Of a stretch of 64,000 nt of DNA, positions 8,556-17,424 are shown in pieces. The stretch's first letter is position 1, and the number at the start of each line of letters is the position of its first letter. The notes beneath the pieces were generated by a model. That model saw nothing but the letters and a program-made list of their open reading frames with translations, did no database searches and was not told the DNA's origin. The position numbers were made by a program, and so were the translations under genes. This DNA is from UBA1181 sp963654355 (GTDB lineage: Bacteria; Bacteroidota; Bacteroidia; Bacteroidales; Paludibacteraceae), in the NCBI GenBank assembly GCA_963654355.1, contig CAVKBM010000001.1:62001-126000 (forward strand). The letters are read 5' to 3'.

Positions 8556-11500
8556 CTACTCCATCTCCTTTATCATCTTCTCTATAAACAACACTTCCTC
8601 GCCCGTCAATCCATATTTCTTATACAACTGCTGGTCTATCTCCGGTATGCTCACACTCCAGTTGATGTCGCTCGTGGGGGTGAAGTCTTGAAGGGGTACG
8701 TTAGCCCAAGTTCCACTTGGATTATCCTGTGTGACTTTTAATGTCCCCAACATCGTACGTGCAAATTTAGTTTTGACATACTTCATACAAGCAATTGCCT
8801 CATCAACAGTATTATAGCAACCAATACCCAAGAACGTATCGGTATAGCCGACAACCGGCTCGCCGACAACCGGCGTTGATAATACTTCTCCTATAGCACC
8901 AGATCCATTCGATTTTGGAATGATGACTTTGTAACAATTGTAATTATTGGGATGATTGATATAGGTGTCTTTCATCCATTTGTAGCATCTCTGGTTATTG
9001 AATCTGCCGTAAATTTTCGCTTTTCCCTCTTTATTTACGTTTTCAGTGTCTTCCTCAAACAATTCGGGAAAAACCTCAAATATGTTTGCTCCAAGACTGA
9101 ATTTATGTCCTTTACTTTGACGACCTTCTAATTCTGGATGTTCTTTATACAAAGCTTCTGTAAGTCCATATAGTTCACGAGGGGCAATGGCTGTAGAGAA
9201 AGAAGTTTCTTTAAGGCTTTGTACTTTTTTCAAAATGGTGTGCAATTCGTTATAAACCGAGAAGAATTTTATTGCACCAAAGTCTTTTTTCTTATCCCAA
9301 TATGTAACTGCAATTCCACCTTTAACATCCACAGAAGGGAAAACTTCCGTACTGTTCGCCCAATAATCAACCACCTTAACGTGTGGGTCGTTTAAGAACT
9401 TTTGATTCCAATCTTTCGGCGTTTTCCCAGCGTTGAACAAGAAGCGAGCAGGGTGGATCAGTGTGCCACGAGGACAAATTGCACGCGCCATGTCAATAAA
9501 ATTGTGGTATATAGGATCGGATCCATTCCCATTTCCTTTATTTACAATTTGGTACGGTGGGTTACCCACGACAGCGTTGAATTTCAGCATAGTTTTAGAT
9601 TTGATGTTGTTGGAATATGTTTTAAGGTTGAGGATTTTTTTGACGATGGAGACGTGTTGCTTAGGGTCTTTGAGCTTGGAGGTAAGAGCATCGATGGTGG
9701 CAAGGTTAGTAGGCACGGCATCGTGATAACCTGCCAAAACACGGCGGGTGATTTTCTGCGCCATACGCGTTTTGCACACCACGAAGAGGTTGTCGCGCAA
9801 CACGTCTGCCCAAAGTTGCCACTCTTGCTCGGGGGTAGTCTCCACCTGGCCATAGATCTGCTCCTTGCGCCTGCGCCAGAAGGTGTATGCCAGCCACAAA
9901 GGATAAACACCACTCTTGGAGTTGATCTCCAACACCTTAGCGTCGGGCGTGCCAAAGACATCGTCCGTCACACCTTCGTGCGACACGAGGCGAGGGGAGG
10001 CAAGCATCGTTCGGTGCGCTTTGTCGTAGAAGTCGTAGCCACCGATGGTGCCGGCAAGGTGCATGTTGACCACACGCCATGGGGTGAGGACGGTCTCCTT
10101 GTCTGGAAAACGGAAAACATTGAGTCTGCGTGCCATCTCAACAGTACGCTGCTCGATAGGAAGCTCGTCAATTTTACGCGTCTCTTGGATGAGTTTCTGC
10201 GTGGCAGCGATCAGCACATCCAAGCGCAGAAGATGTTGAATCTTCTGAAACGACTCTTTAGAGAAGCCACGAGGCATGAACTCGTTCCACGACTCCTGGT
10301 CAATAAACTCGTCGGCGGTGAGGTTGTCGAGGCTGAGGTTCTCCGCATCGTCCACCGCACCGAAGAGCAGCAACGGGAGGCGCACCATGATAAGCTCGAG
10401 CACTGCAACGGAGTGCCTTATCTGTTCTTCATTCTTGTTTTTTTGCTTCTTGCCAGATTTACCGTTGTCGCTTTTTCCCCTCCCTGATTTCAGAGTTGGA
10501 GCGTTTTCGCCAGTAAGGTTGTTTTGTGAAATGTCTATAGAGCCATTTCCTGCAAGCGACCCACCATTCCCGATGACATTGCCAATCTCATCAAGCAGTT
10601 TGTGATCTTCTTCCGTGAACTCCAAAAGATTTTGGAACAGTTTACGGCTTTTAAAACCTTGACGGATAACGTGGTCAGCATACGCACGATTGACATCTAA
10701 GATAAACTGTTTGGCGTTATAGGGACGTTCCTCACCACCATCGATGGCGATGATAGGGAGGAATTTGAGGCACGTCTCCGTATAGGTGGTACTACCGCTG
10801 TTTTTTAATCCTTTGCGAGATTCTTTAGAAGAAGCTCGATAAGATATTTTGATGAAATCATCGACCACAGTGATAGTACGGTCTGGTGCGAAATCGAACG
10901 CATAGCACTCCTTTTTTATCATTCCGTTTTTGAAAGGTGTTTGCCCACGGAAGATGGTCTGCATATAGCCTGCCGCACTTGTTTTCTCGCCACCGCTCAG
11001 CATAAACACGCCAGTCCACTCAGGCACAGAGACACCCGTGGTGAGGCGACCGCACGAAAGTGTGATAGTACCCCTCTTTTGTGGGTCAGAGCCGTCGCAA
11101 TCGGCGATGGCACTCTTCACACGTTGCAGAGGGTCTTGCTTCTTTTTAGGAGCGTTGGCATCATCAGTAGGGGCTATTTTGTCTTCTTGTCCTGCCACAT
11201 TGACCACCTGCAGACCGAACTCGGTGTGAAGACGATGGTCATTGATGAGTTCAGCCAAACGTTTAGCAGATTTCACAGACGGCACCATCCAGAGCGTGTG
11301 GAGCAACGCATCGCGGAAAGTCGGAGTTGAGAATGGATAGTTGTTCTTCTCATCCTCTTTGCAGAGCAAATCCAAAAATGCTACAATGTCGTCTTCATGG
11401 ACGAAGTCGCCCACTTTTGCCGTTTGGGGCATAGCGACGCCATCCTCTTCTTCTTTCCCCGTGAAGACACGGAAGAACTCTGCGAAATTAAAGAAATCCT

Positions 11501-12716
11501 CATCGCTCTTGGTGTATTCTGGGTGTTTTCGGCCAAACTCCTCACCTAAGTTGTAGGCGAAAATTTTGAGTTGGGCCAGGCCCTCGTAGGGATTTTGCTC
11601 GTCGGGATGCTCCTTAGGCCATCGCTCTTTGGCATCCTGCTCCATGACATAATCCCAAGTATAAATTTCTTCGCTTGAGAACTGATCTAAGATATTAAAC
11701 GGAGTACCAGAGAGATAGAGCATCTTCGGCTGATTGCCCCTCTGGAGTTCATTGATAACCGCCTTTCCAAGTGGCGTTTGTGTGCCTTCATGCGCCTCAT
11801 CAATGACGACGAGATCCCAATGAGTGCTGAACACATCCCTGTTGCTTTTCTTCCATTCTTTCTCCAAAGCCTCCAATTCCTCCTCCGTCGGCTCGGAATC
11901 CTTTCCGCGAAGGTCTTGGATTGAAGCGAAATAGATAAAATGCGTGTTATCCGTTTCAAGGTCTTTCGTAAGAGTTTTAAAATCCTTACCCACGCAGTCG
12001 CCCTCGTCGCATTGGTTGGTGTCTTTACCATTTTTCGAGCCATAATGAAAGTGGGCGTGGTTCTTGTGTCCGCTCAGGAGGCGGAAATCCTCAAACCAGC
12101 CACTGCGCACCGTTGGACGATGAGTGAGAATCAAAACACGCTCCACATCCATACCCAGAATCACCTGCAAGGTGCAGAGTGTTTTGCCGAATCGCATTTT
12201 GGCGTTCCAAAGCATACGGTCGGCTATTTTGAAATGGGAAAGCGTCTGCGCAATGGCAGCCTTCTGCTCGTCCCTAAAATGAATCTCTATTGATTTCGAT
12301 TTTTCCTTTACTGGACCGTCAATCTTCTCCCTTCCCTCTTTAAGAGCTTGAATGGCTGCGATAGCGTGGTCTAAATCCACCTCAAACCACTCTTGGGCGA
12401 TACCGATGCCGTTATTAATGGGCGCTTTCTTGTAACCGCTACGTTCCAAAACGTGATGCACATCTTTATCTGTAAACGTATACGACCCATCAGAATCAAG
12501 TGCCAACTCGGCATGCAGAATGTCAAGATCTACCGCCAAGGTTACGGCGTCGCCACTATAACGCTCCTTCACCTTTTGTATAAGTTCAGGCGCATTAGGA
12601 GCATATCTGACGAACATAGGAACGTCAATTGTTGTCATTCCTACTTTCAGCAGCCCTTCTAACCCCTTTCTGCTAAGGATATAAATAACATTAATCTGCG
12701 CAGTAAGTAGTTTCAT
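8556..12716 (-). CDS. GIY-YIG-like / SF2 helicase / Eco57I-type methylase fusion
   Basis: A 1386-residue fusion. Residues 8-125 look like a T5orf172/GIY-YIG nuclease: VIYIL, LLKVGMTT, HAEL (Glu 70) and the EWFEVDLDHAI tail. Residues about 145-600 are an SF2 helicase with Walker A-like MRFGKT (174-179), DEAH (306-309), SGTPF (336-340) and an arginine motif near 590. Residues about 860-1180 are an amino-methyltransferase: TPWRVV (motif X, 878), VLEINSKSGVYPL (motif I, 928-940) and NPPY (1052-1055). The last 200 residues would be the target-recognition part. The order nuclease-helicase-methylase-recognition resembles Type ISP enzymes such as LlaBIII, but with a GIY-YIG-like rather than Mrr-like nuclease. 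Base composition drops sharply after about 9.6 kb, within the gene. It starts 3 bp after its upstream partner ends. Confidence 0.85.
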   Translation of the reverse strand: MKLLTAQINVIYILSRKGLEGLLKVGMTTIDVPMFVRYAPNAPELIQKVKERYSGDAVTLAVDLDILHAELALDSDGSYTFTDKDVHHVLERSGYKKAPINNGIGIAQEWFEVDLDHAIAAIQALKEGREKIDGPVKEKSKSIEIHFRDEQKAAIAQTLSHFKIADRMLWNAKMRFGKTLCTLQVILGMDVERVLILTHRPTVRSGWFEDFRLLSGHKNHAHFHYGSKNGKDTNQCDEGDCVGKDFKTLTKDLETDNTHFIYFASIQDLRGKDSEPTEEELEALEKEWKKSNRDVFSTHWDLVVIDEAHEGTQTPLGKAVINELQRGNQPKMLYLSGTPFNILDQFSSEEIYTWDYVMEQDAKERWPKEHPDEQNPYEGLAQLKIFAYNLGEEFGRKHPEYTKSDEDFFNFAEFFRVFTGKEEEDGVAMPQTAKVGDFVHEDDIVAFLDLLCKEDEKNNYPFSTPTFRDALLHTLWMVPSVKSAKRLAELINDHRLHTEFGLQVVNVAGQEDKIAPTDDANAPKKKQDPLQRVKSAIADCDGSDPQKRGTITLSCGRLTTGVSVPEWTGVFMLSGGEKTSAAGYMQTIFRGQTPFKNGMIKKECYAFDFAPDRTITVVDDFIKISYRASSKESRKGLKNSGSTTYTETCLKFLPIIAIDGGEERPYNAKQFILDVNRAYADHVIRQGFKSRKLFQNLLEFTEEDHKLLDEIGNVIGNGGSLAGNGSIDISQNNLTGENAPTLKSGRGKSDNGKSGKKQKNKNEEQIRHSVAVLELIMVRLPLLLFGAVDDAENLSLDNLTADEFIDQESWNEFMPRGFSKESFQKIQHLLRLDVLIAATQKLIQETRKIDELPIEQRTVEMARRLNVFRFPDKETVLTPWRVVNMHLAGTIGGYDFYDKAHRTMLASPRLVSHEGVTDDVFGTPDAKVLEINSKSGVYPLWLAYTFWRRRKEQIYGQVETTPEQEWQLWADVLRDNLFVVCKTRMAQKITRRVLAGYHDAVPTNLATIDALTSKLKDPKQHVSIVKKILNLKTYSNNIKSKTMLKFNAVVGNPPYQIVNKGNGNGSDPIYHNFIDMARAICPRGTLIHPARFLFNAGKTPKDWNQKFLNDPHVKVVDYWANSTEVFPSVDVKGGIAVTYWDKKKDFGAIKFFSVYNELHTILKKVQSLKETSFSTAIAPRELYGLTEALYKEHPELEGRQSKGHKFSLGANIFEVFPELFEEDTENVNKEGKAKIYGRFNNQRCYKWMKDTYINHPNNYNCYKVIIPKSNGSGAIGEVLSTPVVGEPVVGYTDTFLGIGCYNTVDEAIACMKYVKTKFARTMLGTLKVTQDNPSGTWANVPLQDFTPTSDINWSVSIPEIDQQLYKKYGLTGEEVLFIEKMIKEME

Positions 12717-12719
12717 TAT

Positions 12720-13769
12720 CTACCGTTTGTTAGGCAATAGTGATATAAACTGTTTTTCATTTTTCACCTCAAGAAAATTAATGCCTTCCACATCCAACTC
12801 GAGAATCTTTTCAACATCAAAAAATTCATTAAGACGACAAAGCCTTTCGTGGGTCTTCACATCAGATGGCGGATTGTTACCAAAAAGAATGCCCGCAAAA
12901 CCCCCTGCTGTAGCATTTTCCTCCTTCACCTTATGTCCAGGCAAACCAAAAGTCAAACCGTCCATTTGCCAGAGATTCCAGGAGATGATGTGAGCCACTT
13001 CAAGAAGGTCTTGCTCTTGTTGTTTCGGGAAATCTTCCTTGAATTTCTTCTCATAAAAATCAATAAAGGTACAAAAAACATTTTCTCTCGCCAAGAGAAG
13101 GTTATCTCCTTGCCACTCAAAACCGTATGAAGAGGCAAGAGCGATTTTTGCCCAAGCAAGCCATTGCGAAGTGGTTTCAGTATTCTCCGACACAACTCGT
13201 AATTTCCTATCTATCAATCCAATACGATTTTCAACCTCAATTCTCTCACCTGATACACTGTCATATCTGCTTACTAAATAAGGGGCTTCGCCACAGGTAA
13301 CTTCCAAACGAGCCTCTGCCACATAGTTCTTCCAACATTGATTTTCGTCACTGGGGAACTCTATTTTATCGGGATTAGCAATCCAAGAGTGATTGCCATG
13401 TTCATCCTCAATTTCAGTGTTAAACACATTTTTTCTGCCAAACCAAGCCTCATCAATCAGGTTGTTCTGCACATTGCAAATCCAAGAGGGCGTGAAGACT
13501 TCTGCCTTGTCTTTCACACGCTTCGTGATTTCTTCTTTCGACTTCACCGAGCGAGGACGAAGTGTACCATCCTTGGAGTAAGATATTCTTTCAGTAGTAA
13601 TTGGGTCTTCAAATTTATAGCCTTCACCCAAGTTCAAATACGAATCGGTTGCCCAATATATATTCTGCTGAGTTGTATGATCCTTAAGAAGATTTTCAAA
13701 GACATTATCAGAATAATGTAACACAAAATATGTTTCACTTATATTCGTTTTCTCTTCCATATCTATCAT
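12720..13769 (-). CDS. Methyltransferase-like partner protein of the restriction fusion
   Basis: 349 residues of a family usually annotated restriction endonuclease subunit M. Residues 89-95 (AEVFTPS) resemble amino-methyltransferase motif X and 155-165 (LEVTCGEAPYL) resemble the AdoMet-binding motif I; GFEWQGDNLLLAREN (216-230) fits the region after it. A standard (D/N)PP(Y/F/W) catalytic motif is not seen where expected. The only candidate is NPPS at 299-302, which lacks the aromatic residue. It may therefore bind AdoMet or DNA without catalysing transfer, or be a specificity or assembly subunit. It ends 3 bp before the large fusion gene, so they should be made together. The start could also be the fourth codon (ATG). 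Confidence 0.75.
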   Translation of the reverse strand: MIDMEEKTNISETYFVLHYSDNVFENLLKDHTTQQNIYWATDSYLNLGEGYKFEDPITTERISYSKDGTLRPRSVKSKEEITKRVKDKAEVFTPSWICNVQNNLIDEAWFGRKNVFNTEIEDEHGNHSWIANPDKIEFPSDENQCWKNYVAEARLEVTCGEAPYLVSRYDSVSGERIEVENRIGLIDRKLRVVSENTETTSQWLAWAKIALASSYGFEWQGDNLLLARENVFCTFIDFYEKKFKEDFPKQQEQDLLEVAHIISWNLWQMDGLTFGLPGHKVKEENATAGGFAGILFGNNPPSDVKTHERLCRLNEFFDVEKILELDVEGINFLEVKNEKQFISLLPNKR

Positions 13770-13814
13770 ATCTCACTGATATTCAATATTTTTTTGTTTT
13801 TTATCACCTTTTCG

Positions 13815-15395
13815 TCACTCCACTTTCCATTCCCCCACAGTTCCCGTCTCCGACGAGAACACACAACCCACTTTGAAGAGGCGACGACTTTCGGCTGCAT
13901 ACTCTTGGGCATAGCCTTTGTCGTTGATTTGCTGGAGAGCCTCGGTGGCAGTGCCATCGAGCTTGAACTCAAAAATATAGATGTTATCTTTTGTCTCAAT
14001 CACACAGTCTACTCTGCCCTGCGACTGGCATTTTTCAGTGTAGACAAGGTAGGTGGACATCAGTCGAAGAATGAGGTAGAACGTATAATGGAAATGTCGT
14101 TCCGTCGTTCTTCCGTCGCGCATATTATATGGAATGCTGGCAAGAAATGCCGTGAGGACATCACGAAATTTGTCTAAATCAGCACTACGGAGACACTTGT
14201 TGAGGGTGGTGATCGTATTATCCAGTTCAATCTCCTTTTTGAAATAACTACCTGCAACAAGCGATACAAAACCTCGTTTCACTTCGTTGTTTGGGAAGTC
14301 AAGCAAATAGGTATTATCCTCAGGATCATAGCCTTTAATAGCGAGATAACCACTCTGATAGAAGATTGGCAACGGAGAAATCGCATTCGCCTTGGAGTCA
14401 TAAAACAGGCTTGGAGAGTAATATTTCCCTGCAAGGTCGTCCACTCCATCATGGCACTGCTCAAGTAATCTCACTAAATAAGTGGGCGTTGCCGTTTTGA
14501 ACCAATAGTCGCCAATATCCTTCTTCTTAAATGCATTCAACAAACTAAATGGATTGTAAACCTCTCGCATACGCTTGCTAAAATGATAACCATCATACGT
14601 TTTCTTCAGCAACCTGCGAATATCAGACGGCATAACACCTCTATCCTCGGACATCTCCTCAACAGACGGAGTGAAATACTCATCAATCTCTTCTTCCGTA
14701 ATACCACAAATCGCATCATATTCTCGGTCCATACTTATGTCGTCTGGCTGATTAAAGCCACTAAACACACTGACCTGCGAAAACTTCGTAACTCCAGTCA
14801 GAAAGACAAACTTCAAATCCTTGTCTGCCGTTTTGAAAGTTGAATAGAACGCCTTCAAAGTCTCTCTGTTTTTGACCTCTACTGTCATCTTATTCCCATT
14901 CACAACCGTCATCAAACCACTATCCATAACGTCCAACAGCGGTTTGTCGTACTCATCAACCAAAACAACACACCCTCTGCCTGTCTTTTCATGAGCGACT
15001 TCCAAAACTTGCGCAAACCGCCGTCCTATCCCTATATTCTCATCTCGTTCTATCCCGTAATCCTTTTCCCAACCCTCAATATAGAAATTGATCGTTTTAT
15101 CCAGAATATTCGGGTCTGTAATATCATCACTATTGAAATCAATATGAAACACAGGATACTCGTTCCACTCCTTTTCTAATTTCTCTATCGCCAACCCCTT
15201 GAAGAGTTCTTTCTTGCCTAAGAAATAACTCTCTAAGGTGGAAATAAGAAGACTTTTACCAAACCTGCGCGGGCGACTCAGAAAGTAGATTTTTCCCTCC
15301 GCAGCAAGTTTGTAGACCAAATCTGTCTTATCAACATAAGTATAGCCATCACTAATAATTTGCTCAAATGTTTGTATGCCTATTGGATATTTCAT
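13815..15395 (-). CDS. AAA-ATPase-like / PD-(D/E)XK (DUF1703) protein
   Basis: About 526 residues from the chosen start. The N-terminal half is the AAA-ATPase-like domain common in Bacteroidota (YPIGIQTFEQI, then RPRRFGKSL as Walker A and CVVLVDEYDKP as Walker B). The C-terminal half ends in a DUF1703 nuclease-like domain with the PD-(D/E)XK pattern RVDCVIETKDNIYIFEFK. The function of the family is not established. An ATG seven codons earlier exists (15416), but it lies at the expected transcription start of a TACATTTG -7 box, so the start at 15395 is preferred; homologues also begin near MKYPIG. The gene comes 45 bp before the methyltransferase-like gene and could be the first gene of the defence operon, or an independent neighbour. 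Confidence 0.85.
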   Translation of the reverse strand: MKYPIGIQTFEQIISDGYTYVDKTDLVYKLAAEGKIYFLSRPRRFGKSLLISTLESYFLGKKELFKGLAIEKLEKEWNEYPVFHIDFNSDDITDPNILDKTINFYIEGWEKDYGIERDENIGIGRRFAQVLEVAHEKTGRGCVVLVDEYDKPLLDVMDSGLMTVVNGNKMTVEVKNRETLKAFYSTFKTADKDLKFVFLTGVTKFSQVSVFSGFNQPDDISMDREYDAICGITEEEIDEYFTPSVEEMSEDRGVMPSDIRRLLKKTYDGYHFSKRMREVYNPFSLLNAFKKKDIGDYWFKTATPTYLVRLLEQCHDGVDDLAGKYYSPSLFYDSKANAISPLPIFYQSGYLAIKGYDPEDNTYLLDFPNNEVKRGFVSLVAGSYFKKEIELDNTITTLNKCLRSADLDKFRDVLTAFLASIPYNMRDGRTTERHFHYTFYLILRLMSTYLVYTEKCQSQGRVDCVIETKDNIYIFEFKLDGTATEALQQINDKGYAQEYAAESRRLFKVGCVFSSETGTVGEWKVE

Positions 15396-15417
15396 ATTGT
15401 TATTTTCTTTTCTCATA

Positions 15418-15425
15418 CAAATGTA
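15418..15425 (-). promoter_or_regulatory. Candidate -7 element for the defence island
   Basis: TACATTTG on the minus strand, in the gap after serB and about 23 nt before the preferred start of the DUF1703 gene. It is the only TAnnTTTG box I see in the gaps between here and ptuB, so it may drive the whole island. No clear -33 TTG at normal spacing. Confidence 0.4.
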
Positions 15426-15448
15426 ATAAATTCTGATAGAGTTCCCTA

Positions 15449-16669
15449 CTACAACGCGTCCACATGCACGTCCCTAAATCCTAAGAAATACAAAATACCA
15501 TCTAACCCTATCGTAGAGATGGATTGCTGAGCGTTGGCTTTCACTTTTGGCTTGGCGTGGAAAGCAATTCCTAAGCCTGCGAGGTTGAGCATTGGCAAGT
15601 CGTTGGCTCCATCGCCCACGGCTATCACCTGCTCCAAATCAATCCTTTCAACTTGAGCAATAAGATTAAGCAACTCTGCCTTTCTTTTGCCATCAACGAT
15701 GTCGCCTACATAACGACCCGTCAACCTTCCATCCTTGATCTCTAATTGGTTAGCATAGACGTAGTCCACCCCGAAACGGTTCTGCAAATACTTGCCGAAA
15801 TAGGTGAATCCTCCCGACAGAATGGCGATCTTGAAACCGCATTTCTTCAACACCATCATAAGTCGATCCGCTCCGTCCATTATGGGAAGACTCTCGGCTA
15901 TCTCGCGCATGACAGACTCGTCCAACCCTTTCAACAAAGCCACCCTACGTGTGAAGCTCTCCTTGAAATCTATCTCGCCTCGCATAGCCGACTCAGTAAT
16001 TTTACGAACCTCTTCGCCTACGCCCGCACGATCTGCCAGCTCGTCTATCACCTCCGTCTTGATCAACGTGGAATCCATATCAAAACAAACCAAACGACGA
16101 TTACGACGATATAAATCATCTTTCTGAAATGAGATATCTACATTCTCCTGAGCTGAGATCTCCATGAATTTAGCACTCAACTTCCCCTTGTCTACGTCGT
16201 CTCCACGCACAGAGAACTCTACGCACGAACGCTCATGCTCATAGTCGTCGCTAAGCGACGGACGACCCGTCAGTCGTTTGATAGAGTCAATGTTCATCGA
16301 TTGTTCTGCCACCGCCTTCGCAACCAACGACATCTGACGCGCCGTAATCACATGCCCCAACATCGTTACTACATAACGACCTTTCCCTTGCCGCGCCACC
16401 CAATCGACATACTCATCGAGCGAGATTGGAGTGAAATGCACCTGCACACCCAATTCATAACATTTGAAAAGTATGTCCTTGAAGATAGAACCCGACTGCG
16501 CATTGTCATCTATCTGCACCAAAAAACCTAAAGACAAAGTATGATGAATATCCGCCTGACCAATATCTAAAATCTTAGCATTATATTTGCCTAAAATCTC
16601 TGTGATAGAGGCTGTTACCCAGGGCCTATCATCGCCGTGTATGTTTATCAGTACTATCTCACTTGCCAT
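15449..16669 (-). CDS. serB: Phosphoserine phosphatase with ACT domains
   Basis: 406 residues. The first 170 residues hold two ACT-like regulatory domains (LINIHGDDRPWVTASITEIL at the start). The catalytic HAD domain follows with the nucleophile motif FDMDSTLI, the Ser/Thr motif ILSGGFTYFG and the metal motif GDGANDLPML. It removes phosphate from L-phosphoserine in the last step of serine synthesis. ACT domains suggest amino-acid feedback. The gene lies directly upstream of the defence island and 44 bp downstream from the start of nothing else on its strand, so it probably has its own promoter. Confidence 0.95.
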   Translation of the reverse strand: MASEIVLINIHGDDRPWVTASITEILGKYNAKILDIGQADIHHTLSLGFLVQIDDNAQSGSIFKDILFKCYELGVQVHFTPISLDEYVDWVARQGKGRYVVTMLGHVITARQMSLVAKAVAEQSMNIDSIKRLTGRPSLSDDYEHERSCVEFSVRGDDVDKGKLSAKFMEISAQENVDISFQKDDLYRRNRRLVCFDMDSTLIKTEVIDELADRAGVGEEVRKITESAMRGEIDFKESFTRRVALLKGLDESVMREIAESLPIMDGADRLMMVLKKCGFKIAILSGGFTYFGKYLQNRFGVDYVYANQLEIKDGRLTGRYVGDIVDGKRKAELLNLIAQVERIDLEQVIAVGDGANDLPMLNLAGLGIAFHAKPKVKANAQQSISTIGLDGILYFLGFRDVHVDAL

Positions 16670-16713
16670 ATCTTCAATCGTTTATTAAGGTTATCATCAA
16701 TGCAACCCTTAAT

Positions 16714-17379
16714 CTATTTCTTAATCACCTTTACAACCTCTCCAATATACTCTGCATGCATTCCACCGTCCGCAGCTCCATTCTTATACATCTCTACCGG
16801 CACATCATCTCGGAAATCCGACGCAGTATAAAGATGATCGTACATTGTACGACACTCCATCACCATATCCGCCTCCGCATAATAAGGCGTTCCATTCTCC
16901 GTATATGAAACATGGAGACCTAACGCTGCCGCTTTGTCGCCATCGCGTCCGCTCTTCGTTCCCATATAGTGAAGCACATTTTTATCACTGAAGGACATAA
17001 TTGTAAAATACTTGCTCTTCTCCATGAATCCGTAGGTGTATCTGCCATCGCGCACATAAACGGTGGCTACCGACTTACCCCAAAGCGTACCTAAACCACC
17101 CCAACCAATCGTCATCGCATTGCTTGCCACACTGTCGCCCGCACATAGCAACAAACCGTCGCCTGTGAAGAAGTTGAATGGATTGACATCAAAATCAGAT
17201 CTGAAGTCAACATCTTTGAAATCAGCATTTTGAACATCGCTTGACACCGTCTCTTGCTGAGCCTCAACAGTTGCATTTTCCACTACAGATGCCTCACTAC
17301 TTGAACTCTTCACTAATCTGACAGATAAAATTACAACTGCCAATGCCAATACAACATTTAATAGAATTGAAATTTTCAT
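16714..17379 (-). CDS. Flavin reductase-like protein with N-terminal membrane segment
   Basis: 221 residues. Residues 5-24 form one hydrophobic segment (signal anchor), then a low-complexity linker, then a domain with the split-barrel flavin reductase pattern (NAMTIGWGGLGTLWGKSVATVYVRDGRYTYGFM region and FTIMSF). Such domains bind FMN and either reduce free flavin or act as electron carriers. Being anchored outside the cytoplasm is unusual for this fold. It is followed upstream on the same strand, 45 bp away, by a membrane FMN/4Fe-4S protein, so the two may pass electrons to each other. Confidence 0.75.
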   Translation of the reverse strand: MKISILLNVVLALAVVILSVRLVKSSSSEASVVENATVEAQQETVSSDVQNADFKDVDFRSDFDVNPFNFFTGDGLLLCAGDSVASNAMTIGWGGLGTLWGKSVATVYVRDGRYTYGFMEKSKYFTIMSFSDKNVLHYMGTKSGRDGDKAAALGLHVSYTENGTPYYAEADMVMECRTMYDHLYTASDFRDDVPVEMYKNGAADGGMHAEYIGEVVKVIKK

Positions 17380-17424
17380 ATTATTTGGATAGTTTAATGA
17401 TTTTTAATCGAAATTCACACATTG

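Noticed and set aside
9402..10487. 361-residue open frame on the plus strand
   Set aside because: Antisense to the 1386-residue restriction fusion in a GC-richer stretch; the protein has no recognisable pattern and the minus-strand gene is intact across it.
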